Of a stretch of 11,426 nt of DNA, positions 1-7,044 are shown one piece after another. This DNA comes from Chloroflexia bacterium. Lineage in GTDB: Bacteria > Chloroflexota > Chloroflexia > Thermomicrobiales > JALYUS01. The notes below the pieces were generated by a model. It was not told the origin of the DNA. It was given only the letters and a program-made list of their open reading frames with translations, and made no database searches. Position 1 is the first letter of the stretch; each line of letters begins with the position of its first letter. The position numbers and the translations under genes were made by a program. Location: positions 1-11,426 of the forward strand of contig JAICIL010000132.1 in assembly GCA_025924435.1 (NCBI GenBank). The letters are read 5' to 3'.

Positions 1-678
1 ATCGTCCCAGGTCGGGGTGGCGCGGGCCTCGCCGTCGGCGCACTTGATGTTGACGTAGCCGCTGCGGAAGGGGCGCGCGACCTTCTCCTCCGGCACGTAC
101 TGCCGCCGCGCGATGCAGCCGTTGTCGTTGCCCAGGAGGTGCAGCGAGACGGAAGTGACGTCCGAGGTCGTGCGGACGCGGTGGATGTCGTTCTCCGGAA
201 GCAGCGTGTAGAAATCGCCGGGCGTCAGGGCGTTGCGCTCCGCCACGTCGAGGTCCGCGTAATCATCGCGCGAGCCGTCGTCCCGCCGGCGGTAGACGAT
301 CTCGTCCTGCTCGCCCCGATAGAGGCCGACGAGGCCCCAGGCGAGATGGTCGTGCACCGGCGTTTCGCGCCCCGGTGCGAGGACGAGGGCCGAGAAGGCG
401 AGGTTGCCGTCGCCCGCGCGATAGAGGAGCCACATGCCGGTATCGGACCCCATGCCGCTCTGCGTCGCCGGTTCCTGGTACTCCGGCGGGAGCCAGTGCG
501 GGTCCGCCAGCAGGGCGGCGAAATGGGGCCGGATCGCCTCCATCGCCGCCGCCGCGTCCGGCGCGGCGGTGCGGGCGGCATTGACCGCCGCGATGAAGTC
601 GCGCATCGTCGGGGTATCGAGGATGTACTGGTCCTCGCCGTCCGCAATTGTCGGCAGGTCGTTGTGGAAGTGACACAT
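1..678 (-). CDS. Cysteine-dioxygenase-like cupin metal enzyme (COG5553 type), 3' end outside the window
   Basis: 226 codons are visible from the ATG at 678, with no stop before the window edge. Reading the minus strand gives a protein beginning MCHFHNDLPTI. Residues about 95-170 form a double-stranded beta-helix (cupin) core: a PVHDH motif places H109 and H111 as metal ligands, and NDIHRV supplies H166 as a likely third. The spacing resembles the three-histidine Fe site of cysteine dioxygenases. A later SVSLHLLG stretch and an FRSGYVN stretch (about residues 204-210) match the family of predicted metal-dependent beta-helix enzymes as I recall it. The likely role is a cytosolic Fe-dependent dioxygenase acting on a thiol or similar small molecule; the substrate is unknown. 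The start is supported by AGGAGGT 7 bases upstream. The gene is divergent from the MFS gene, across a 183-bp gap holding an inverted heptamer array. A C-terminal extension beyond the window cannot be excluded. Confidence 0.8.
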   Translation of the reverse strand, partial: MCHFHNDLPTIADGEDQYILDTPTMRDFIAAVNAARTAAPDAAAAMEAIRPHFAALLADPHWLPPEYQEPATQSGMGSDTGMWLLYRAGDGNLAFSALVLAPGRETPVHDHLAWGLVGLYRGEQDEIVYRRRDDGSRDDYADLDVAERNALTPGDFYTLLPENDIHRVRTTSDVTSVSLHLLGNDNGCIARRQYVPEEKVARPFRSGYVNIKCADGEARATPTWDD

Positions 679-685
679 CTGGCGT

Positions 686-692
686 ACCTCCT
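686..692 (-). promoter_or_regulatory. Ribosome binding site of the cupin gene
   Basis: The minus strand reads AGGAGGT here, 7 bases before the ATG at 678. It is a near-perfect Shine-Dalgarno sequence and fixes the start of the cupin gene. Confidence 0.8.
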
Positions 693-711
693 GTGGATCG
701 TCGTCGCGAAG

Positions 712-721
712 CGTATTGTAC
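712..721 (-). promoter_or_regulatory. Candidate -10 box of the cupin gene
   Basis: The minus strand reads GTACAATACG, containing TACAAT (720 to 715), a good -10 hexamer about 37 bases before the ATG. A -35 at 17-bp spacing would be TTCTCC, a poor match lying at the edge of the heptamer repeat. The same 10-mer forms the -10 region of the HTH gene promoter at 8005-8014. Promoter function is inferred from sequence only. Confidence 0.4.
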
Positions 722-725
722 AGGA

Positions 726-786
726 AGTTCGGAGTTCGGAGAACGCCGGATCCCTCCTCCGAACTCCGAACATCGAACTCCGAACC
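726..786. repeat. Inverted heptamer array 1 (AGTTCGG / CCGAACT)
   Basis: The left arm has two tandem copies of AGTTCGG (726-732, 733-739). The right arm has four head-to-tail heptamers (759-765, 766-772, 773-779, 780-786) of consensus CCGAACT, which is the reverse complement. Bases 727-741 and 757-771 form a perfect 15-bp inverted repeat with a 15-base loop. It lies between two divergent genes, so it is not a normal terminator position. It could be a mobile or slippage-generated repeat, or a binding site for a regulator of either gene. Confidence 0.8.
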
Positions 787-861
787 GTCTCGTGCTAGCA
801 TAGGCGCGCGGGCAGCCGGTGGGGCCGCCCCTTTTTTCGCGCCGGGAAGGGAGGCCCCGCG

Positions 862-2163
862 ATGCTCGATCGCCTGCATCTGCCACGGCCCGGCGAGCAA
901 TCCCCCGCCATCCGGCGCTACACGGCGATGATCTTCGTGTTGCTGACCGCTTTCGGCGCGTCGGATCTGCTCTTCAACCTCTACCTCACGCGCCTCGGCT
1001 ACCGCGAGGACTTCATCGGCCTCGTCAACGCCGTCACGCAACTCGTCTGGGCGTTGGCGGCGGCGACGGCGGGCGCGCTCGCGCATCGGTGGACCTCGCG
1101 GCGTGTCCTGATCGTCGGGGCGCTCGTCCTCGCGGCGGGCTACGCGGCGCGCGGCTTCGTCAGCGCGCCGTGGCTGATCGTCGCCACCTTCTCGGTGAGC
1201 TGCATCGGCGGCGGCTGGGTCTTCGCGATCGGGATGAACTTCATCGCCGACTACACGATCGCCGCCAAACGGCTCGGCGCGATCGCGCTCTACACGATGG
1301 CGAGCAGCCTCTCGACGACGCTCGGCAGCATCGGCGGCGGCTGGCTGCCGGCGCTCATCGCGCATCTCGGCGGCGCGGGCGGCGGCGCGGGGCCGATCCG
1401 GCTGACGCTGCTGCTCAGCGCGGCGATGATGTTTTTCAGCGTGCTGCCGCTGCTTGGCGTCGGCCCGCCCCCGGCGGACCTGCACGCCGCCATGCCGCTG
1501 GGGCCCGCGCTCTCCCCGCCGCGCGAGCCGCCGCGACGCACGCCCGCGCAGCAGACCCGGCGCGACATGTGGGTCTACTTCACCTTCGCCTTCGTGCTGG
1601 CGGGCGGCGTGGCGATGGTCGTGCCGTTCTACAATGTCTATCTCTCCCGGCACGGCTTCGGCACGGGCGCCATCGGCATCATCTACGGCTGCGGCGGGAT
1701 CTGCGGCGCGCTCTTCGGTCTCGCCGTCCCGGCGCTCGGGGCGCGCATCGGCGTGGCACGGGGCGCGGGGATGCTGCGCGCCTTTCCCGGCCTGCTATTC
1801 CTCGCGCTGATCTTCGCCGCGCCGGCCTGGCTGGCGGTGGCGGCGCACATCTGCCGGCGCGGCTGCTTCGACGCCTCATACGCGCTCGAATCGAACTTCA
1901 CCAGCCGTCTCTTCCCGGCCCGCGTGCGGGCGCACGTCTTCGCGTGGCGGGAGGCGACCCTGAGCCTCGGCATCGCGCTCCTCAGCCCGGTCGGCGGCGT
2001 GCTGATCGTCCGCTTCGGTTACGGCGCCGCCTTCTCCGTCTTCGCCGCCGCCTCGGCGGTCATCCTCGCGCTCTTCCTCTGCTACTTCGTCCCGCGCGAG
2101 CGCCATCTGGCGGCTGAGTCCTCGCCGCGCGAGGCGGTGAGCGCGATGGCGGAGACGACGTAA
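862..2163 (+). CDS. Major facilitator superfamily transporter
   Basis: 433 residues, the usual length for a 12-helix MFS protein. The N-half holds about six hydrophobic helices (first at about 21-40). The loop after helix 2 carries a motif-A-like GALAHRWTSRR (residues 71-81), with the usual acidic residue replaced by His. A proline-rich cytosolic linker (about 201-235) separates it from the C-half, which starts near residue 236 and ends in a short hydrophilic tail. It is an inner-membrane secondary transporter; the sequence gives no substrate. The start is supported by GGGAGG about 7 bases upstream of the ATG. It is divergent from the cupin gene and convergent with the GNAT gene. It stands alone as a transcription unit and its stop is directly followed by heptamer array 2. 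A drug or small-metabolite exporter is possible but not shown. Confidence 0.9.
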   Translation: MLDRLHLPRPGEQSPAIRRYTAMIFVLLTAFGASDLLFNLYLTRLGYREDFIGLVNAVTQLVWALAAATAGALAHRWTSRRVLIVGALVLAAGYAARGFVSAPWLIVATFSVSCIGGGWVFAIGMNFIADYTIAAKRLGAIALYTMASSLSTTLGSIGGGWLPALIAHLGGAGGGAGPIRLTLLLSAAMMFFSVLPLLGVGPPPADLHAAMPLGPALSPPREPPRRTPAQQTRRDMWVYFTFAFVLAGGVAMVVPFYNVYLSRHGFGTGAIGIIYGCGGICGALFGLAVPALGARIGVARGAGMLRAFPGLLFLALIFAAPAWLAVAAHICRRGCFDASYALESNFTSRLFPARVRAHVFAWREATLSLGIALLSPVGGVLIVRFGYGAAFSVFAAASAVILALFLCYFVPRERHLAAESSPREAVSAMAETT

Positions 2164-2164
2164 T

Positions 2165-2235
2165 ACGTAGCAATGAGCAACGAGCAATGAGTAGCGAGTA
2201 GCGAGCGGCGGGCGTCGCCGCTCATTGCTCGCTAC
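2165..2235. repeat. Heptamer array 2 (GAGCAAT / GAGTAGC type)
   Basis: Seven consecutive 7-bp units can be read from 2165 to 2213, for example AATGAGC at 2172-2178, AACGAGC at 2179-2185 and AGCGAGT at 2193-2199. The period is exact and the units vary mainly at their N positions (GAGNNNN phase). On the minus strand two more units of the same type (AGCGAGC, AATGAGC) occupy 2220-2233. This second arm encodes the last residues and stop of the GNAT frame (R-S-E-Q-stop), so the array has grown into or supplied coding sequence. Confidence 0.8.
2191..2235. terminator. Bidirectional hairpin between convergent genes
   Basis: Arms 2191-2210 and 2216-2235 pair over 20 bases, with an 8-bp perfect inner stem (GAGCGGCG / CGCCGCTC), a loop of 5, a 4-base internal mismatch and an 8-bp outer stem. 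It lies just past the MFS stop and across the GNAT stop, where a shared terminator would be expected. There is no T-run on either side, so it is not a classical intrinsic terminator. It is built from the heptamer units. Confidence 0.5.
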
Positions 2236-2727
2236 GCACCCGCCGCACCATCAACTCCTCGTCCACGTAGCGGTCGCCGAGTTTGAGGGCGCGGGGGTCC
2301 CTGCCGTAGACCGTGAAACCGAGGGAGCGATAGAGGGTGACCGCCGCCGCGTTCGTGGCCACGACGGCGAGATGCACCTGTTCGAGACCGGGCAGCGGCG
2401 TGGCGCGGGCGAGGGCTTCCGCCATCAGCGACCGGCCGATCCCCGCCCGCGCGCTTCCGGCGCGACGTACATCCCCCAGATGGACGCCCGGTGCGCTCTC
2501 TTCTGCCCGCGCTCCCGCACGAGGCCGACCATGCCGACGAGGGCGGGCGTGAACGCGCCGAGGACGAACGCATCCTCCCTGGCGCGGAGACGCGTTGCCA
2601 CGTCCGGGAGCGGTGTCGCCGCGAAGTCCGCGGCGGATGCGCCGAACGCCTCCGGCTCCTCCGCGAGGGCGCGCAACCGGAGCGCCCGGAAGGCTTCGAC
2701 GTCCGTTTCGGCGATGACGCGGATCAT
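2222..2727 (-). pseudogene. GNAT-family N-acetyltransferase with a one-base frameshift
   Basis: From the ATG at 2727 the frame reads MIRVIAETDVEAF and continues to the acetyl-CoA-binding motif A, YVAPEARGRG (about residues 87-96). It then shifts and stops at 2425. The other frame continues the same domain: GIGRSLMAEAL, a VVATNAAAVTLYRSLGF motif-B helix, then the end at 2222. Joining them gives an ordinary GNAT of about 168 residues. The break lies at a C run (2441-2444), where five bases instead of four would restore YVAPEARGRGIG. The family transfers an acetyl group to an amine; the substrate is unknown. The upstream IR element ends 8 bases before the ATG, so only a poorly placed SD (GAGGA abutting the ATG) remains. 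Gene decay fits both facts, but a homopolymer sequencing error would also explain the shift. Confidence 0.8.
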
Positions 2728-2734
2728 TCCTCAC

Positions 2735-2876
2735 CCCCACTGCCCAGAGGGCACCCGCTTCCCTCCGAGGGAAGGGGTGACTCGTCGCGATACCGGGGCG
2801 TTTCTCGGGCGCCTCGGTCGTATGGAAATTCGCTCCCCGTCCTTTTAGGGAAGCGGGTGCCCTCTGGGCAGTGGGG
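2735..2876. repeat. 142-bp element with perfect 30-bp inverted terminal repeats (MITE-like)
   Basis: Bases 2735-2764 and 2847-2876 are exact reverse complements over 30 bp (outer ends CCCCACTGCC and GGCAGTGGGG). The inner end of the left arm can instead fold locally as CTTCCCTccgAGGGAAG (2758-2774), and AGGGAAG recurs at 2847. The interior 82 bp has no convincing ORF. The element fills almost exactly the gap between the molybdopterin gene stop (2879) and the GNAT start (2727). No clear target-site duplication is visible. Size and ends suggest a non-autonomous miniature transposable element or a large REP-type palindrome. In transcripts it would form a very stable hairpin. Confidence 0.75.
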
Positions 2877-2878
2877 AA

Positions 2879-3922
2879 TTAGGTTTCCCCCCGCCCCGCC
2901 GGGGTGAAACTGCTCGCGTGGATGGCGATGGCCTGGCCGAAGTCCGGCGCGGTGAGAACTTCGACCGCGACGACCCACTTGACCCACTGGAAGCCCCGCC
3001 GCCCCGGCGCGACGAGCCGCAACGGTGCGCCGTGGTCGTGGCTCAGGGGTTCGCCGCCGACGTGGGTGGCGAGCAGGGCGTCGCGCGCCTCGGCGAGCGG
3101 CAAACTCCAGCGATACCCCGTGACGGAGCGGAAGCGCACCCAGCCCGCGCCCTCCCGCACCCCGGCGCGGTCCAGCAGCGCGCCGACGCGGATGCCCCGC
3201 CAGGTTTGCGTGCTGGCGAAACCGCCGGTGCAATCGAGCGTCGCTTCCATCGCCCCGGCGCGCGCCACGTCGCCGTAGGTCGCGGTGAATGGCCGCGCGA
3301 CGTGCCCGCCGACCGTGAGCGTCCAATCGGCGGGCGCGAGCGGGCGCGGCCGGTCGGCGACCCAACTCGTCGCCGGGAAGGCGTTGCCCGCGTAATCGCC
3401 GGTCGGGCGCGAGCCGGTGAAGCGGCGCTCGCCGCTCGCCAGCCGCTGCTGCGCGGGCCAGAGCGCCGCGCCGCCCGCGACGAGGCCGAGCCAGCGGAGC
3501 GCCTGCCGCCGCCCGGTCATATCCCGCCCGCGCAGCGGCTTGGCGCGGGCGATCATGTGGGCCGAGACGAGCAGGACGAGCAGCAGGCCGAGCGCGATGT
3601 GCCAGTTCAGCAGGCCGAACCCCGCCGCGTCGAACGCGCCGCCCGCCACCCACCAGACGCCGCTGCCGAGCGTGGCGAGGACGCCGAGCGTCGCCAACAG
3701 GCCGATGATCGTCCAGCGGTCCCACCGGCGGGCGTGGAGGAGGCGCGGGAGGACGCGGCGCAGTTTGCCGATCAGAAAGAGCGCGAGCGCCAGCCCGGCC
3801 ACGCCGTGCAGCGCGAAGACCCACCAGAGGCCCGGCCGGCCCGCGTTGTTCCCCGCGAGGCCGGTCGCGAGTGCGGCCCCGACGCAGAGGGCGAGACTCC
3901 AATCGGTGAGGCGGGCGGGCAT
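2879..3922 (-). CDS. Heme-type membrane domain fused to a sulfite-oxidase-type molybdopterin domain
   Basis: 347 residues from the ATG at 3922. Residues 8-125 hold four hydrophobic helices like a small cytochrome b: H39 in FALHGVAG, H108 in NWHIALG and H122 in VSAHM are candidate heme ligands. Residues 138-157 read GRRQALRWLGLVAGG, resembling a Tat signal but inside the protein. Residues about 198-325 match the oxidoreductase molybdopterin domain: LDCTGG puts C231 as the likely Mo ligand, followed by WRGIRVG, SVTGYRWSLPL and GFQWVKW. It probably is an inner-membrane redox enzyme with an outward-facing Mo domain fed by heme, analogous to an MsrQ-MsrP pair in one chain. The substrate is unknown. 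This start was chosen over one 111 bases upstream because GGAG precedes it by 6 bases and the family begins here. It is divergent from the kinase gene. Confidence 0.8.
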   Translation of the reverse strand: MPARLTDWSLALCVGAALATGLAGNNAGRPGLWWVFALHGVAGLALALFLIGKLRRVLPRLLHARRWDRWTIIGLLATLGVLATLGSGVWWVAGGAFDAAGFGLLNWHIALGLLLVLLVSAHMIARAKPLRGRDMTGRRQALRWLGLVAGGAALWPAQQRLASGERRFTGSRPTGDYAGNAFPATSWVADRPRPLAPADWTLTVGGHVARPFTATYGDVARAGAMEATLDCTGGFASTQTWRGIRVGALLDRAGVREGAGWVRFRSVTGYRWSLPLAEARDALLATHVGGEPLSHDHGAPLRLVAPGRRGFQWVKWVVAVEVLTAPDFGQAIAIHASSFTPAGRGET

Positions 3923-3975
3923 CGGCGCTCCGTGATCTTTGTGCGGTGGATGAGCGTATATCCATTGTTGTCCGA

Positions 3976-3981
3976 AGTATA
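3976..3981 (-). promoter_or_regulatory. Weak candidate -10 box for the molybdopterin gene
   Basis: The minus strand reads TATACT, 53 bases before the ATG at 3922. No acceptable -35 is seen at 16-18 bp, so the call rests on the hexamer and its position alone. Confidence 0.25.
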
Positions 3982-4059
3982 GCGCTCGCGCGCCGATTCG
4001 CGCAGGGAGACGCCCGGCCTGTCGTCCCCTCATCCGCCGATACCCCCGGATGATGCAAT

Positions 4060-4074
4060 CGCTCCGCGGGAGCG
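4060..4074. promoter_or_regulatory. Dyad CGCTCCgcgGGAGCG over the -35 region of the kinase promoter
   Basis: Two perfect 6-base half-sites are separated by 3 bases. The dyad covers the place where a -35 box would sit relative to the -10 at 4083-4088, and no -35 consensus is present. Position and symmetry suit a protein operator. A small RNA hairpin is less likely because the site should lie upstream of the transcription start. Confidence 0.45.
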
Positions 4075-4079
4075 AGGTA

Positions 4080-4088
4080 TGTTATAAT
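4080..4088 (+). promoter_or_regulatory. Extended -10 promoter of the hybrid kinase
   Basis: The sequence is TGTTATAAT: a perfect TATAAT hexamer with the TGn extension. It lies 42 bases before the kinase ATG, giving a predicted start near 4095. In an otherwise very GC-rich region this AT-rich block is distinctive. Extended -10 promoters can work without a good -35, which fits what is seen here. Confidence 0.75.
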
Positions 4089-4130
4089 GGTGTGAATACT
4101 TGGGTCATGGTTCACTAATGAGGAGCGGGC

Positions 4131-7040
4131 ATGAATCTGCGGCGGCAAATCATCCGAGGACAGGCGCTCTCGTGGATCCTCGTGCTCCTCGTCGGCGGCG
4201 CGGTCTTCCTCAGCATCAACCGGAACGCGACCTCGACGAATCAGGAGAAGCAGGCGCGGGCGCAATTGGCGCAGATCGAGGTCATTCAGACCGATGTCGT
4301 GGATCTCGAAACGGGCATGCGCGGCTACCTGCTCACGGCGGACAACCAATTTCTCGAACCGTTCAATCGCGCGCGGGCCGGTATCGCGCGGGATGTCAAC
4401 ACGCAGCGCGCCCTGATCGCCGAGGACGGGCAGAATCCGGAGGCGGCGCGCGGGCAGGGAGAGATGCTGGACACCATTCAGGCGCAGGTCGACCTCTGGC
4501 TGGCGAGCGTCGCGGACCCGGAGATCGCGAACATCAGGGGCAACTCGAATGCCGCCGTCAATCTCCCGCTCCAGGTGCGCGGCAAGGCGATCATTGACGG
4601 TATCCGCGCCACGATTGGCGCCTATCGCACGGAAGAGACGGATGTCCTCGGCGCGCGCGCGGACGCCGCGAACCGCACGCTGACGATCCTCCAATGGGTG
4701 ACGGCGGTGGGGCTGCTCGGCGCGGTCGTCGCTTCCTTCCTCACGAGCCTCTGGCTCGCCGGCGCGATCAGCAGGCCGACGATCCGGCTGGCGCGGGGAG
4801 CGCGGCGGCTCGCGGATGGCGCGCGCGATGAGCGGATCGAGGAGACCGGCACGCGCGAATTGAAATTGCTGGCGCGCTCGTTCAATGACATGGCGGCGAA
4901 GTTGGAGGCCTCGCAGGCCGATCTCGCCGGGCGGAACGCCATCCTCAGCGAGCAGGCGAGCGCCCTCGCGCGGTCGAGTGAGATCGAGCGCGGATTCAGC
5001 ACCATCCTGCGGCTCTTCAACACCACCGCCGACCGGACGGCCATTCTCGAGGGGGTATTGCGCCTACTCGACGAGCGGCATGGCTTCGCTGTCGGCGCGC
5101 TCTACCGCTACGATGAGTGGGGCGGCGCCTTCAATGTGGTCGGCACACACGGGACGACAGCCGACCTCCAGCCGCGCTTGGCGCTACGCGAGGGAGTGGT
5201 CGGCCAGGCGGTGACGGACCGCCGGATTGTTACGCTCCACGACGATCCGCTGCTCACCATCAATACGGGGCTGGCGAGCGCGCCCGCGCGTTTCACGGTG
5301 ATCGTCCCGATCTATTACCAGGACCGCATCATGGGGGCGATGGCGCTCGCCACGATGGCCCGCCCCGACGACATGACGATGGTCTTCCTCGATCAACTCG
5401 CGCAGCAACTCGGCGTCAACCTTCAGAATCTCGACCAATACGCGAACCTCCAGACCCTCGCCAGCCAGTTGCAGGAGCGGCAGGCGGAGATCGAGGCGAA
5501 GAATCAGGATCTCGAACGGGCCGACCAGATGAAGAGCGAGTTTTTGGCGAACATGAGCCACGAACTGCGCACGCCGCTCAACGCGATCATCGGCTTCTCC
5601 GAACTCCTGCAGGAGCAGTTCTACGGGCCGCTCAACACCGAGCAGGACGAATACCTGGCGAACATCCGCACGGCGGGCGAGCACCTGCTCGGCCTGATCA
5701 ACGACATCCTCGACCTCTCGAAGATCGAGGCGGGGCGGATGGAACTCGACCGCGAACCGCTCGATTTGCCGCAGATCCTGGAGTCGAGCGTCACCATCGT
5801 CAAGGAGAAGGCGCACAACAACGGCGTCCATCTCAGCGTGGACGCGGGCGATACCGGCACAATCGCCGCCGACCCGCGCAAATTGAAGCAAATTCTCTTC
5901 AATCTCCTCTCCAACGCGGTGAAATTCACGCCCGCCGGTGGCTCGGTCAGCCTGACGGCGCACACCGACGGCGGGGGGCCGCTGGGCAGGATGGTGGCGA
6001 TCACCGTCGCGGATACCGGCGCGGGCATCAGCCCCGACGATCAGCAGAAACTCTTCCGCGAATTCAGCCAGGTTGACGGCTCGCTCTCGCGCCGCCACGA
6101 GGGGACGGGCCTCGGCCTCGCCCTCACCAAACGGCTCGTCGGATTGCACGGCGGCACCATCTCCGTGCGGAGCGCCGTTGGCGAGGGCAGTTCCTTCACG
6201 GTCCGCCTGCCCGTCGAAGCAGGCAGCGGGCGGCAGGCGGCGGATACGGGGCCGGAAGAGCGAATCGCCCCCACCGCGCGAAGGCGCGACATGCCGCTCG
6301 TGCTCATCGTCGAGGACGACGACCCGACCGCCGACCTGATCGCGGCGTATCTGGAGAGCGCGGGATACCGGACCGCGCGGGCGAAGACCGGGGTGGAGGG
6401 CTTGGTGATGGCGCGCGACCTCAAGCCGGACGGCATCACGCTCGATATCATCATGCCGGAGATGGATGGCTGGTCGTTCATCGAGCAGGCGGCGGCGGAC
6501 GCGACGCTCAGGGCAATTCCGATCATCGTGCTCAGCGTGGCGAGCGATCTGGCCCACGGTTTCAGCCTCGGGGCGGCGGCGGTGCTGACGAAGCCCGTCC
6601 ATCGCGAGGAGTTGTTCCGCGCGCTCGGCCATCTCAACATCGTCCCCGAGGCGCGCGAGGCCGCGCGCATCCTCGTCGTGGATGACGACCCGAAAGCGGT
6701 CGAACTCGTCTCCGACTACCTCGCCTCGCTCGGCCATCAGGTGTATAAGGCATACGGCGGGATGCAGGGCATCGAACTCGCCGGGGCGGAGCACCCCGAC
6801 CTCGTCATCCTCGATCTGATGATGCCGGAGGTGAACGGCTTCATGGTTGTGGATCGGCTGCGCGAGAACCCGCGCACGTCGGACATCCCGATCGTCATCC
6901 TGACGGCGAAGATCGTCAGCGCGGACGAGCGGCGGCGGCTGAACGGGCATATCGTCGCCATCGCGGAGAAGAGCGGCATTGACCGCGCCGCCTTCCTCTC
7001 CGAAGTGAACCGCGCCGTCCGCCGCCGCGCGGCGGCATAG
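4131..7040 (+). CDS. Hybrid sensor histidine kinase, CHASE3-HAMP-GAF-HisKA-HATPase-REC-REC
   Basis: 969 residues. Two membrane helices (about 13-29 and 184-209) enclose a helical extracytoplasmic CHASE3-type sensor (about 40-180, with the typical DLETGMRGYLLT at 58-69). A HAMP linker (about 210-262), a GAF domain (about 295-435) and a coiled coil (about 440-468) follow. HisKA has SHELRTP with phospho-acceptor H477. The ATPase has the N box (N591, N595), G1 DTGAG (628-632) and G2 GTGLGL (659-664). REC1 (723-835) has EDDD at 728-731, D772 and K821. REC2 (846-965) has DDD at 851-853, D895, T925 and K947. All key residues are intact, so both receivers should accept phosphate from H477. GAGGAG precedes the ATG by about 5 bases. 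No HPt or output domain is present, so a separate partner is required. The signal sensed is unknown. Confidence 0.93.
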   Translation: MNLRRQIIRGQALSWILVLLVGGAVFLSINRNATSTNQEKQARAQLAQIEVIQTDVVDLETGMRGYLLTADNQFLEPFNRARAGIARDVNTQRALIAEDGQNPEAARGQGEMLDTIQAQVDLWLASVADPEIANIRGNSNAAVNLPLQVRGKAIIDGIRATIGAYRTEETDVLGARADAANRTLTILQWVTAVGLLGAVVASFLTSLWLAGAISRPTIRLARGARRLADGARDERIEETGTRELKLLARSFNDMAAKLEASQADLAGRNAILSEQASALARSSEIERGFSTILRLFNTTADRTAILEGVLRLLDERHGFAVGALYRYDEWGGAFNVVGTHGTTADLQPRLALREGVVGQAVTDRRIVTLHDDPLLTINTGLASAPARFTVIVPIYYQDRIMGAMALATMARPDDMTMVFLDQLAQQLGVNLQNLDQYANLQTLASQLQERQAEIEAKNQDLERADQMKSEFLANMSHELRTPLNAIIGFSELLQEQFYGPLNTEQDEYLANIRTAGEHLLGLINDILDLSKIEAGRMELDREPLDLPQILESSVTIVKEKAHNNGVHLSVDAGDTGTIAADPRKLKQILFNLLSNAVKFTPAGGSVSLTAHTDGGGPLGRMVAITVADTGAGISPDDQQKLFREFSQVDGSLSRRHEGTGLGLALTKRLVGLHGGTISVRSAVGEGSSFTVRLPVEAGSGRQAADTGPEERIAPTARRRDMPLVLIVEDDDPTADLIAAYLESAGYRTARAKTGVEGLVMARDLKPDGITLDIIMPEMDGWSFIEQAAADATLRAIPIIVLSVASDLAHGFSLGAAAVLTKPVHREELFRALGHLNIVPEAREAARILVVDDDPKAVELVSDYLASLGHQVYKAYGGMQGIELAGAEHPDLVILDLMMPEVNGFMVVDRLRENPRTSDIPIVILTAKIVSADERRRLNGHIVAIAEKSGIDRAAFLSEVNRAVRRRAAA

Positions 7041-7044
7041 GAAC

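Noticed and set aside
361..380. Apparent frameshift in the cupin gene before the HDH motif
   Set aside because: It came from miscounting a run of C bases; careful reading gives an uninterrupted frame LVLAPGRETPVHDH.
821..837. GGGG-ccg-CCCC followed by six T on the plus strand, 25 bases before the MFS start, like an intrinsic terminator or attenuator
   Set aside because: The stem is only 4 bp with a 3-base loop, no upstream plus-strand gene needs a terminator, and no leader peptide or alternative fold supports attenuation.
2724..4694. Long 656-codon open frame on the minus strand
   Set aside because: It runs opposite the start of the kinase and in another frame of the molybdopterin gene and the IR element. 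Its composition is Arg/Pro/Ala-rich with no domain, a typical GC-rich shadow frame.
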